From Paracoccus yeei ATCC BAA-599 (lineage in GTDB: Bacteria > Pseudomonadota > Alphaproteobacteria > Rhodobacterales > Rhodobacteraceae): a DNA stretch of 64,000 bases. The stretch is from contig NZ_KK211402.1 in assembly GCF_000622145.1 (NCBI RefSeq), positions 2,501 to 66,500 of the forward strand, in the 5' to 3' direction. The position numbers and the translations under genes were made by a program. The notes under the pieces are model-generated. The model saw nothing but the letters and a program-made list of their open reading frames with translations, did no database searches and was not told the origin of the DNA. Every line of letters starts with the position of its first letter. Positions within the stretch are counted from its first letter, which is position 1. Below, in pieces: positions 19,744 to 27,207 of the stretch.

Positions 19744-20190
19744 ATGATCGACAAGAACCACTTGCGCAACACGATGCTGGCCCTGACAGAGGCCGAACTT
19801 GAGCAAGCCCATAAAACCTATGAGCGATTTCTCAGCGCCGCGCGGCTGGATCGCACGGAGCCGATTGAAAATGACGAACAGGGCCAAGCAGAAACCGCCG
19901 CCGATCTTGCTGAGGCGTTCGATGACCGCGAGCATCAAGTGGAAGCCAAAATCTCAGCGTTGAACGTGCTTGATTTCGGACCGAAAACCGAAGTGGCGCC
20001 GGGCGCAGCAGTGCGGATCGGGGATCGCTATCTGGTCATTGGCGTCTCGACAGGAGAGTTTTCATGTCAGGGGCAGAAATTTATCGGTGTCTCACAAGCG
20101 GCGCCAATCTACGAGGCCCTGGAAGGCAAGAGAGCCGGTGAATTCTGTGAGTTCCGCGGCCGCAAGCTGAAGGTCACTGAGGTCTACTGA
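19744..20190 (+). CDS. GreA/GreB C-terminal-domain-like protein
   Basis: A 148-aa protein with a predicted helical N-terminal half containing ARLDRTEPIENDEQGQAE and a C-terminal beta-rich half resembling the FKBP-like GreA/GreB C-domain (FGPKTEVAPGAAVRIG, APIYEALEGKRAGE). The N-terminal helices are shorter than the coiled coil of GreA, so transcript-cleavage stimulation is doubtful; it may bind RNA polymerase differently. A clear paralogue at 53186-53635 shares the EPIENDE block and the CQG segment. Confidence 0.72.
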   Translation: MIDKNHLRNTMLALTEAELEQAHKTYERFLSAARLDRTEPIENDEQGQAETAADLAEAFDDREHQVEAKISALNVLDFGPKTEVAPGAAVRIGDRYLVIGVSTGEFSCQGQKFIGVSQAAPIYEALEGKRAGEFCEFRGRKLKVTEVY

Positions 20191-20206
20191 CAATCGGGAG
20201 CTGACG

Positions 20207-20788
20207 ATGAGTACTCTTCGCCCAGATGGACGCCCGCGCATTCCGCCCAATCAGGTGGTAACTCAGAAATTCCCGGTAATGACGGCGGGTACGCCCAAGA
20301 CGGCCGACAAGGAAACATGGTCACTAACCCTCGACGGTGACGTCGAACAGGCGATCACACTGGATTGGGCGGGCTTTCAGGCCCTCCCACAGCGCGAATT
20401 CAGCGCCGATCTGCACTGCGTGACCAGATGGTCCAAACTGGGCACACTTTGGCGCGGGGTGGCAGTTTCTGTACTGGCCGATCTTGTTCGCCCAGTAGCT
20501 GATCCGGTTTATGTTCAGGCGCGTGCGGACGGCAATTACACCGCGAACCTGCGTTTGGTCGATATGTTAAGTGACAAAGCCTTTGTGGCCACAGAATTCG
20601 ACGGTAAACCGCTGAGCGTAGAACATGGTGGCCCGGCACGACTGGTGGTGCCGGACCTATATCTGTGGAAAAGCGCCAAGTGGCTTCGTGGCCTCCATTT
20701 CAGTCCCTATGACTACAAGGGCTTTTGGGAAAAGCTGGGGTATCATAACTACGGTGATCCCTGGAAAGAACAAAGGTACAGAGGATGA
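20207..20788 (+). CDS. Sulfite oxidase-like molybdopterin protein
   Basis: A 193-aa protein covering the Moco-binding fold of the sulfite oxidase family. The molybdenum-ligand cysteine is in DLHCVTRWSK and a conserved PARLVVPDLYLWKSAKW segment follows. There is no Tat signal or membrane anchor, so it is not an MsrP in the classical periplasmic sense, but it could be a cytosolic Moco reductase in the same repair system. It overlaps the next gene by 4 bases. Confidence 0.85.
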   Translation: MSTLRPDGRPRIPPNQVVTQKFPVMTAGTPKTADKETWSLTLDGDVEQAITLDWAGFQALPQREFSADLHCVTRWSKLGTLWRGVAVSVLADLVRPVADPVYVQARADGNYTANLRLVDMLSDKAFVATEFDGKPLSVEHGGPARLVVPDLYLWKSAKWLRGLHFSPYDYKGFWEKLGYHNYGDPWKEQRYRG

Positions 20789-21399
20789 GTGCTGGCGAGC
20801 CGGCGATAGCACAGGAAATACGGCCCTGCCGTATGTGCGCAGCAGATTTCGCAGCCACTGCCACAAGGCACGAACCCCGGCCAGTCGTCTGGCTGCGGCA
20901 ACGCGCACGGATTCTGATTGTTGGGCAGGCGCCTGGCTTGCGCGTGCACGAATCCGGCATCCCCTTCGATGACCGCTCGGGCGACCGGTTGCGTGAGTGG
21001 TTGGGGGTTACGCGCGATGAATTCTATGATCGCGACCGGATCAGTATCCTACCCATGGCATTTTGCTTTCCCGGCTATCATGTGAATGGCAGCGACCTGC
21101 CGCCACCACCACGCTGCGCGGCAACGTGGCGAAGCCGGGCGCTGGACGCGCTCAATCAGGTAAGGCTCACTATCTTGATCGGGGGTTACGCCCATGGTTG
21201 GCACCTGGGCGCAGACGCACGCAAGGCGGGCGTAACAGCCACTGTTGCTGACTGGCGCCATTGGGCGCCGGTAGTCGTGCCGCTGCCGCACCCTTCCTGG
21301 CGCAACAACGCGTTTCTGCGCCGCAATCCCTGGTTCGGGACAGAACTCCTTCCGGCACTCCGTCTGCGTGTCCGCGAGGTCATGGATCAGACAGACTGA
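20785..21399 (+). CDS. Uracil-DNA glycosylase-family protein
   Basis: A 204-aa protein of the UDG superfamily, with the motif A-like ILIVGQAPGLRVHESGIPF and the motif B-like PLPHPSWRNN. Two CxxC-type cysteines near the N-terminus (CRMC) are present, but the four-cysteine iron-sulfur set of families 4/5 is not complete. It removes uracil or a related damaged base. It follows the molybdoprotein with an ATGA overlap. Confidence 0.83.
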   Translation: MSAGEPAIAQEIRPCRMCAADFAATATRHEPRPVVWLRQRARILIVGQAPGLRVHESGIPFDDRSGDRLREWLGVTRDEFYDRDRISILPMAFCFPGYHVNGSDLPPPPRCAATWRSRALDALNQVRLTILIGGYAHGWHLGADARKAGVTATVADWRHWAPVVVPLPHPSWRNNAFLRRNPWFGTELLPALRLRVREVMDQTD

Positions 21400-21415
21400 C
21401 AAAAGGGGGCGCCAA

Positions 21416-21697
21416 ATGGTCAAGGCAATCTGGAACGGCAAAGTCATCGCAGAAAGCGACGCTACCGTTGTTGTCGAAGGCAATCACTACTTTCCGATCG
21501 AAAGTGTGCGGGCAGTGTACCTATCGCAAAGCACGCGCGAAACGGTTTGCCCCTGGAAGGGAACTGCATCGTACTACTCACTAGAGGTGGACGGAAAGAC
21601 CAACCCTGATGCGGCTTGGTATTACCCATCTCCCAGGTCGGCGGCAGCGCAAATAAGGGGCATGGTCGCCTTTTGGCGCCGCGTACAGGTGAGCTGA
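21416..21697 (+). CDS. DUF427 protein
   Basis: A 93-aa protein of the DUF427 family: KAIWNGKVIAESD, EGNHYFPIESV, CPWKGTASYYSLEVDG and AAWYYPSP are typical. The function of the family is unknown. The ATG at 21416 has an AAAAGGGGG ribosome binding site; the longer in-frame start lies inside the glycosylase gene. Confidence 0.88.
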   Translation: MVKAIWNGKVIAESDATVVVEGNHYFPIESVRAVYLSQSTRETVCPWKGTASYYSLEVDGKTNPDAAWYYPSPRSAAAQIRGMVAFWRRVQVS

Positions 21698-21744
21698 GCC
21701 GGACCGGCCCAAATACGCATTGGAAATCAAGAAAGGACTTAACG

Positions 21745-22734
21745 ATGGAACTGGGATTTATCGGTCTCGGACGAATGGGCGGCAACATGGTCCGGCGGCT
21801 GTCGAAGGCCGGGCATCAATGTCACGTTCACAGTGCAAACCAGACGACGAGGGAGGCGTTGGCAAAAGAAGTCGGCACAGTCAGCTATGCCGACATCGGG
21901 TCTTTGGTCGCAGCTTTGGCAGCGCCTCGTGTAGTCTGGCTGATGGTTCCCGCCGGTGAAGTAACCGAGCAGGTGTTGACCGAGCTGGGCCAACTTTGCA
22001 CATCAGGCGACGTCATCATCGATGGAGGCAATAGCCATTTCAAAGAGAGCGTTGCGCGCGCCCAGATGCTGGCCGCTAAAGGCATCCTGATGGTTGATTG
22101 CGGAACCAGCGGAGGTGTTTTTGGGTTGGCTCGTGGATACTCACTGATGCTAGGCGGGGCAAATGAGGCAATCGGGCGGATCGTGCCTATTCTTGACACG
22201 CTCGCACCGGGGATAGATGCGGCCGCAAGAACACCTGCCCGCGATGGTGGACCTCAAGCTCCGGGTGAGGCTGGATGGCTCCATTGTGGCAAGCCCGGCT
22301 CCGGCCACTATGTGAAAATGATCCATAATGGGATCGAGTACGGTATGATGCAGGCCATGGCCGAAGGTTTCGCGCTGTTCGCCTCGGCAGGTCATGCAGT
22401 GGTGGAAGAAGATTACCGCTATGACCTTGACCTCGCCGCTATCGCAGAAGTCTGGCGGCGTGGCAGCGTAGTCAGTTCATGGCTGCTGGATCTTGGGGCC
22501 GACGCTCTGGCCAGCAATCCGACGCTGGATCAGTATTCTACCGAAGTCGCTGATAGTGGTGAAGGTCGGTGGACGATTGAAGCGGCCATCGACCAGCGCA
22601 CCTCGGCGCAAGTGCTCGCCGCAGCGCTGTTTGCCCGTTTTTCGTCGCGCGAAAAAAATGAACTGGGCAATCGTTTCCTGTCGGCCCTGCGCAATAAATT
22701 CGGCGGCCACCCAAGCCTTTCTTCCAAGGGCTGA
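21745..22734 (+). CDS. gnd: 6-phosphogluconate dehydrogenase, decarboxylating (short NAD-type)
   Basis: A 329-aa enzyme with the N-terminal Rossmann loop GFIGLGRMGGNM, the substrate signature IIDGGNSHFKES, DCGTSGGVFG and the catalytic-lysine region HYVKMIHNGIEYG. The length fits the short GndA-like class. It oxidises 6-phosphogluconate to ribulose 5-phosphate and produces reduced nicotinamide cofactor, which would feed the Msr/thioredoxin system of this island. The start at 21745 is preceded by AAAGGA. Confidence 0.92.
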   Translation: MELGFIGLGRMGGNMVRRLSKAGHQCHVHSANQTTREALAKEVGTVSYADIGSLVAALAAPRVVWLMVPAGEVTEQVLTELGQLCTSGDVIIDGGNSHFKESVARAQMLAAKGILMVDCGTSGGVFGLARGYSLMLGGANEAIGRIVPILDTLAPGIDAAARTPARDGGPQAPGEAGWLHCGKPGSGHYVKMIHNGIEYGMMQAMAEGFALFASAGHAVVEEDYRYDLDLAAIAEVWRRGSVVSSWLLDLGADALASNPTLDQYSTEVADSGEGRWTIEAAIDQRTSAQVLAAALFARFSSREKNELGNRFLSALRNKFGGHPSLSSKG

Positions 22735-22744
22735 AGAGGGAATG

Positions 22745-23430
22745 GCGGTGAGGTAACCCCGCCGCCTCCCAGGTCTTACAGGCCGCGTCCAGCATAGCGC
22801 TCTTCCCCGTCCCGGCATGGCCGATGATGATCCCGAGACTACAGCCGTCGGTGACATGGGCAAGCGCCTCGGCCTGCTCGGCGGACAGGATCAGATCCTG
22901 CGCCTCGGCGCGGGCAAGGGCTGTATCGCGGTCGCGGACGTCATCGTCATCGCCGCGCGGTGTAGCCGCTGTTCGACCTCGAGCAAGTCGCGCGTGGTGA
23001 AGCGCTCGCCGCCGCGCACATCCTACCCCTGCGCCACCGGGTCGGGTGCCCTGCGCATGGCGCCCAGCACCGCGTTGAACTGGCCCGGACCTTCGCCGTA
23101 ACGGTATACGCAAGCGGCCATGTCGCGGCGGGTGAAGGCCGCTTACTGCCGGGCGAGCACGTCGAGCGCTAGGCTCGGGTCCGCGATGATCCGGGGGCCG
23201 TTCTCGCGCGCGATGGCGCGGTTCAACTCGGCGCGGTCGGCCTTTTCACCTGCTCGCACGATCCGCTGCGCGGGCGCGCCGATCTTGTCCTGCGGCTTCA
23301 GTAAGATGCTCTGCGCGTTGAGGCTGCAGTGATCGATCCATGCGTCGATGTCGAGTCCGGCGAGCCGTGCATTGGCGAACTCCGCCCAGCCTTCCCACCA
23401 GTGTCCGAGCAGGTCCGTCCGTTTCTACGC
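22745..23430 (-). pseudogene. traA: Degenerate TraA-type conjugal transfer relaxase/helicase
   Basis: Reading the minus strand from about 23400, MobA/TraA-type sequence is recognisable: EWWEGWAEFANARLAGLDID then DHCSLNAQSILLKPQDK. It is broken by in-frame stops near 23145 and 23023 and a frameshift near 22935, after which a Walker A helicase segment appears (GIIIGHAGTGKSAMLDAACK). It ends against the gnd gene. It is a truncated, inactive remnant of a Ti-type relaxase and marks a past conjugative element at this edge of the island. Confidence 0.75.
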
Positions 23431-23700
23431 GCGCCGCCTCGAAACAACTCTTGTGCCGCAACTGCGAGCAAATGCTTCGTCGGCAGCGTGGCTAAACAGG
23501 AATGTCGGCAAAATCCCGCGATCCAGTCATCTGCTTAGGTTTAGATTAAGCTTGTGCAGCGAATATCTCCTTCGATGGGCCGCATTGCAGCGATATCAGC
23601 TCTCGCCCAAAGGCAGCTTTGGGCCGGGTGCGTCGAGTGTTCGACCGATCCTTACCGTTTGCCGGATGACGGCTCACACGTCATACGCTAGGCTGCCGCC

Positions 23701-25071
23701 ATGCATTTCGCCTTTTACGATCTCGAAACCACCGGCATTTCGCCCGCATTCGACCAGCCCCTGCAATTCGCGGCCATTCTGACGGATGACGCATTCCGGG
23801 AGATCGAGCGGGTCAATCTGCGGTGCCGGATCGCGCCGCATATCATTCCATCGCCTTGGGCGCTGGCAGTCACGGGCCTGCGCCCAGCGCAACTCGTTGA
23901 TCCGACCCTACCGAGCCACTTTGAGTTCACCCAAGAGATCGCCGCTCTGATCGAGCGGTGGTCGCCCGCGACATGGACCGGGTTTAACAGCATCCATTTC
24001 GACGAGGAGATGCTGCGCCAGGCTTTTTTCCAGAACTTGCAGCCGGATATTTTCGCGACCCAATTCAATGGCAACACGCGGCTTGATGTGCTGACATCGC
24101 TTTATGTCGTCTGGTACCGACATCCTGATCTGTTCGAGTGGCCGGTGGATGAGACGGGTCGCGTGCGCTTCAAGCTTGACCTTTTGGCCCCGCTGAACGG
24201 TTTCGTCGCTCATAACGCCCATGATGCGCTTGGTGATGTTGAGGCGACAATTCATCTCGGACGGCTGATCGCCCAGCGCGCGCCAGAGCTTTGGGCAGAG
24301 ATCCTGTCCAACCGGGACAAAACTGCCGTGCAGACCCGGCTTGCCAGCTTCCAGCCCATGGCGCTGGTCGAGCGTTTTGGCGGCGGCCCGCCCCGCGCCA
24401 CGATCGGCTGCTTTTGCGGCACGTCGGCCAGTAATGCCAATCAGGCTGCGTTCTTCGACCTCGACGCTGCCGACCCCGCCGATCTGCTGGCCGCCGATGA
24501 TGCCACGATCTTTGCAGCAGTGGACGCAACGCCGAAGATCATCCGCTCTCTTGCCACCAACAAATCGCCCGCGCTTCTCGCTGTGCACACCCCGAGCCCC
24601 GTGCAAATCCAACGCGCAGAGGTCATCGCGCAGTCACCCGATTTCAGAGGCCGCGTGGGCAATGCGCTGGCCGCGCGCTTCCCGCAGGATCCGGAAGCCC
24701 CACCGCCCCCGGTTGAAAAGCAGATCTTCGGCGGGTTCTACAGCCACGCAGACAAAGCCCTGCTAACCGAGTTCCAGCGCGCTGACTGGTTGCGGCGTCA
24801 GGAGATTGCTGCGACCCTCACAGACGCGCGTCTGCGTCAGCTGGGTAGACGCCTTGTGGCGCTCCATGCGCCTGCTCTGCTCTCCCCGAAAGAGCGCGGT
24901 CAATTTGATGCCTGGCTTCGTGAACGCTGGTTTGCGCCCAATGCGCCGGACATCGAATGGACGGGCTTGGCGAAAGCGCAGGCCGCTCTGGGTGAATTGC
25001 GCGCAAAGGCAGGGGTTGATCAGGGATTGGTCGGAGAGATTGAAGCCTATCTGAAACGTTTCGAACTCTGA
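23701..25071 (+). CDS. DEDD-family exonuclease (exodeoxyribonuclease I-like)
   Basis: A 456-aa protein with an N-terminal DnaQ-type exonuclease domain. Exo I is FYDLETTGISP (Asp7, Glu9), Exo II lies in FNSIHFDEEM and Exo III in HNAHDALGDVEATI. The size and the SbcB-like extension of the C-terminal half suggest exodeoxyribonuclease I-type 3'-5' ssDNA degradation. It stands alone between the relaxase remnant and the prophage. The region 25072-25271 after it holds no gene I can support. Confidence 0.83.
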   Translation: MHFAFYDLETTGISPAFDQPLQFAAILTDDAFREIERVNLRCRIAPHIIPSPWALAVTGLRPAQLVDPTLPSHFEFTQEIAALIERWSPATWTGFNSIHFDEEMLRQAFFQNLQPDIFATQFNGNTRLDVLTSLYVVWYRHPDLFEWPVDETGRVRFKLDLLAPLNGFVAHNAHDALGDVEATIHLGRLIAQRAPELWAEILSNRDKTAVQTRLASFQPMALVERFGGGPPRATIGCFCGTSASNANQAAFFDLDAADPADLLAADDATIFAAVDATPKIIRSLATNKSPALLAVHTPSPVQIQRAEVIAQSPDFRGRVGNALAARFPQDPEAPPPPVEKQIFGGFYSHADKALLTEFQRADWLRRQEIAATLTDARLRQLGRRLVALHAPALLSPKERGQFDAWLRERWFAPNAPDIEWTGLAKAQAALGELRAKAGVDQGLVGEIEAYLKRFEL

Positions 25072-25271
25072 GTGCTCTCGGGCAAAGCTGGCTTCCCGGG
25101 CAGCGCGTGATCGCAAGGTGCAGGCAAGGCACGAATTTCAGGATGTTGGAACCAGGCCGAAGTTGTGCCTGTAGGTCCTAACTGAAGCACTGCCTTTCCC
25201 AATTCGTGCCTGCGTGAACCATGCCCGGCCGTCCTGCCATGAACAGCCGCACTTGCAGGGTTCATCGCGCC

Positions 25272-25643
25272 TTATAGAGGCTTCGCGCTGCTGCTGATCA
25301 TCCTTGGATCGATCTCCGGTTCATCCCACTTGTCCGCAACGCCCATCCAGCGTTCGATGGTCGCTTGGAGCTTGGGTTCGTCTGCATGCAGGTGAAACGT
25401 ATAAAGGCGGTTGACGATGTCGCGCATCAGCGCGCGCATTTCATCTTCATCGAAGCGCGAGACTTCGGTCCAAGGGATGCGGCGGCCATCGGCATCCAGA
25501 ACAACGACGTCAGAGTAGTCGCCGGTCCGCGTGATGGGGGTCAGGCCGGCATGCAGCGTTTCGAGCTGCGTGTTGCGCACGCAAAGCATGGCCATGATCT
25601 TGGCCAGCTTTGCCGCAATACGCTTCTCATCGTCGGGGTCCAT
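25272..25643 (-). CDS. Hypothetical protein at the prophage left end
   Basis: A 123-aa acidic, mostly helical protein with no recognised domain. It begins MDPDDEKRIAAKLAKIM and has no signal peptide. It is transcribed in the same direction as the lysis genes and is the last gene of that run, so it probably belongs to the phage as an accessory gene. Confidence 0.6.
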   Translation of the reverse strand: MDPDDEKRIAAKLAKIMAMLCVRNTQLETLHAGLTPITRTGDYSDVVVLDADGRRIPWTEVSRFDEDEMRALMRDIVNRLYTFHLHADEPKLQATIERWMGVADKWDEPEIDPRMISSSAKPL

Positions 25644-25701
25644 GTGGCCAGCTTAGTGCGCGCTGGGCCGTCCGGCCAAGGCGATTTTGATGTGTCGGGG
25701 T

Positions 25702-25956
25702 TCAAGGTGTCTGGCACGCCCGCGCCTGCGCGCGCAGCACAGCATAATCGGCCAGCCATTCAGCAATCACGGCCCCCCCGGGCAGCGCGGCCACTTCTGT
25801 CGCGACGCGCGCCTGCTCGGCCCGGCTGTACTCCACCAGAGGCGGGCAGGCTCGCCGCGGGGTGTCAGAATTCCCCGCCGCGCAGGCGGTCAAGAAGATC
25901 GTCGCGGCTGCGAGGGCGGCGCGCGGCTGCGTCCAGCATCTGGCGGTGAACGGCAT
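25702..25956 (-). CDS. Rz1-like outer-membrane spanin lipoprotein
   Basis: An 84-aa product with a hydrophobic N-terminus leading to the lipobox-like LTACA, so the mature protein would be a lipoprotein of about 65 residues. It is encoded in a different frame and overlaps the 3' half of the Rz-like gene at 25865, the classical lambda Rz/Rz1 arrangement. Together they would fuse inner and outer membranes at lysis. The start at 25956 is chosen to give a signal peptide. Confidence 0.65.
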   Translation of the reverse strand: MPFTARCWTQPRAALAAATIFLTACAAGNSDTPRRACPPLVEYSRAEQARVATEVAALPGGAVIAEWLADYAVLRAQARACQTP

Positions 25957-26122
25957 CGTGACGCTCCAGTTGGTCGATCCGTTCGGCGGCGCGGCCAGCG
26001 CGCTCGGCTGTGCGGCGAAAGTTGAGGATGAACAGGGTGATGGTGAGTGCGGCAAGGGCGAGGGCCACCATTTGCCGCGCCCATGGCCGGGCGAGGGCTC
26101 CGATCAGCAAAGAGCCACACAT
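25865..26122 (-). CDS. Rz-like inner-membrane spanin
   Basis: An 85-aa protein with one N-terminal membrane segment (about residues 16-36, VALALAALTITLFILNF) followed by a charged helical region (RAAERIDQLERHDAVHRQM), as expected for i-spanin. It starts at the stop of the peptidase gene and overlaps the Rz1-like frame. Confidence 0.65.
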   Translation of the reverse strand: MCGSLLIGALARPWARQMVALALAALTITLFILNFRRTAERAGRAAERIDQLERHDAVHRQMLDAAARRPRSRDDLLDRLRGGEF

Positions 26123-26796
26123 CAGCGCAGGCCCTTCTTCCAGTCATCGACCCGCGCCCAGACGGCGACCGCGATCCCGCCCAGCGCCAGCGCGATAAAG
26201 AGCCAGCGTAGCGTGTCGAGATAGGGCAGCAGCGGCAGAACCGCGCCCTGCGCCTCGGCCAGCACCTCCTGCGCGACCTCGACGCCAGCTGCGCCCACAG
26301 TTGCCACGCCCGCGGCCCCGGTGCCGCGCAGGGTGCGGCTCTCGGCAAGCGCCTCGCGCGCTGGGCGCGTCTCCACGACAAAGGGCACCCGGCGCACTGG
26401 AAACGGCTCTCCCCAGCTGCGGGCTGGTCCGAGATCGATGTGCATGAAGCCCGACCGAGGATATGTTCCGAAGCCGAGGAAACCGACCGCGCGAGCGGCC
26501 TCGGCGAAAGCCACGGGATCGTGGTTCGACATGGCAATGTCAAACGCTGTGCCCAGCATGTGCTTTGAGGCCGGGGCCCCGCCGACGGCGCGGTTGTGGC
26601 TGGGGCTGCGATAGCCCGACCGAACGATCAGCGGTTTGCCGAGGCGGTTGCGCAGGGATTGTAGCTTGTCCATCGCCTCGGTGTTGATCTTGATCGCTCC
26701 GGTGCCGCGACAGGCGATCTCGGCCGGGGAAAAGCTGGGCCAGCGCCAAGCGGATTCAGGCACGTCGCGGAAATGGGTATAGGTCGTGGTTGGCAT
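26122..26796 (-). CDS. M15-type peptidase endolysin with C-terminal membrane segment
   Basis: A 224-aa protein. Residues about 1-135 are a peptidase M15/D-Ala-D-Ala carboxypeptidase-like domain with the metal-site pattern SGYRSPSHNRAVGG, SKHMLGTAFDIAM and FMHIDLG. The C-terminal part is Ala-rich and ends in a hydrophobic segment (WLFIALALGGIAVAVWA), so it might be membrane anchored or act as a combined endolysin/holin. It is the peptidoglycan hydrolase of the lysis cassette. Confidence 0.82.
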   Translation of the reverse strand: MPTTTYTHFRDVPESAWRWPSFSPAEIACRGTGAIKINTEAMDKLQSLRNRLGKPLIVRSGYRSPSHNRAVGGAPASKHMLGTAFDIAMSNHDPVAFAEAARAVGFLGFGTYPRSGFMHIDLGPARSWGEPFPVRRVPFVVETRPAREALAESRTLRGTGAAGVATVGAAGVEVAQEVLAEAQGAVLPLLPYLDTLRWLFIALALGGIAVAVWARVDDWKKGLR

Positions 26797-26814
26797 GATG
26801 GTCTCCAGAAATGC

Positions 26815-26836
26815 AAAACCCGCCTCGGGGGCGGGT
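26815..26836 (-). terminator. Intrinsic terminator between late and lysis genes
   Basis: On the minus strand CCCGCC pairs with GGCGGG (26835-26819) across a short loop and is followed by TTTT. It lies between the 102-aa gene and the endolysin gene and should limit read-through from the tail operon. Confidence 0.7.
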
Positions 26837-26866
26837 GGGGGACAGGTTCAGTGGTTGGTGGTTTGT

Positions 26867-27175
26867 TCAGTCGGTGCGGCCGCGCTGGAAGGCCTCGAAC
26901 ATCACATCCCGCATGGCGCGGATGTCCGTCTCAATCCGCTCCAGCCGGTCAGCATCGGCCTTGCGGTCTTCGGCGCGCTGTTTGTCGATCCGCTCGCGCT
27001 CGAGGTGCAGTTCCCTGTCGAGGCGTTCCAGCATCGCTTCGTTGGTGAAGGCTTTGCGGGTGACGGTGGCGGCGACGGCCAGGCTTCCACCGACCAGCGC
27101 AGTGATGGCGGCTGTCAGGCCGTTTTCGCGGAAGGCCTGGCCGACCTCATGCAGAAGCGACGTTCGTTCAGTCAT
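26867..27175 (-). CDS. Small phage membrane protein, possible holin
   Basis: A 102-aa protein with one hydrophobic segment (LTAAITALVGGSLAVAATV, residues about 20-38) and a long charged coiled-coil-like C-terminal half (LDRELHLERERIDKQRAED). Position next to the endolysin fits a holin or tail-assembly accessory. The start at 27175 (MTERTSLL) is preferred over 27211. Confidence 0.6.
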   Translation of the reverse strand: MTERTSLLHEVGQAFRENGLTAAITALVGGSLAVAATVTRKAFTNEAMLERLDRELHLERERIDKQRAEDRKADADRLERIETDIRAMRDVMFEAFQRGRTD

Positions 27176-27207
27176 GTTGATATCCTTCGCTTTCGCGGAC
27201 CTGCGGT

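Noticed and set aside
20207-20788. Calling this gene msrP
   Set aside because: No Tat signal peptide and no msrQ-type heme membrane partner are present, so only family membership is claimed.
25072-25271. Possible attL or the missing 5' half of the MFS gene
   Set aside because: Translation in all frames shows no MFS-like helices and no repeat shared with 52030-52140 was found by eye.
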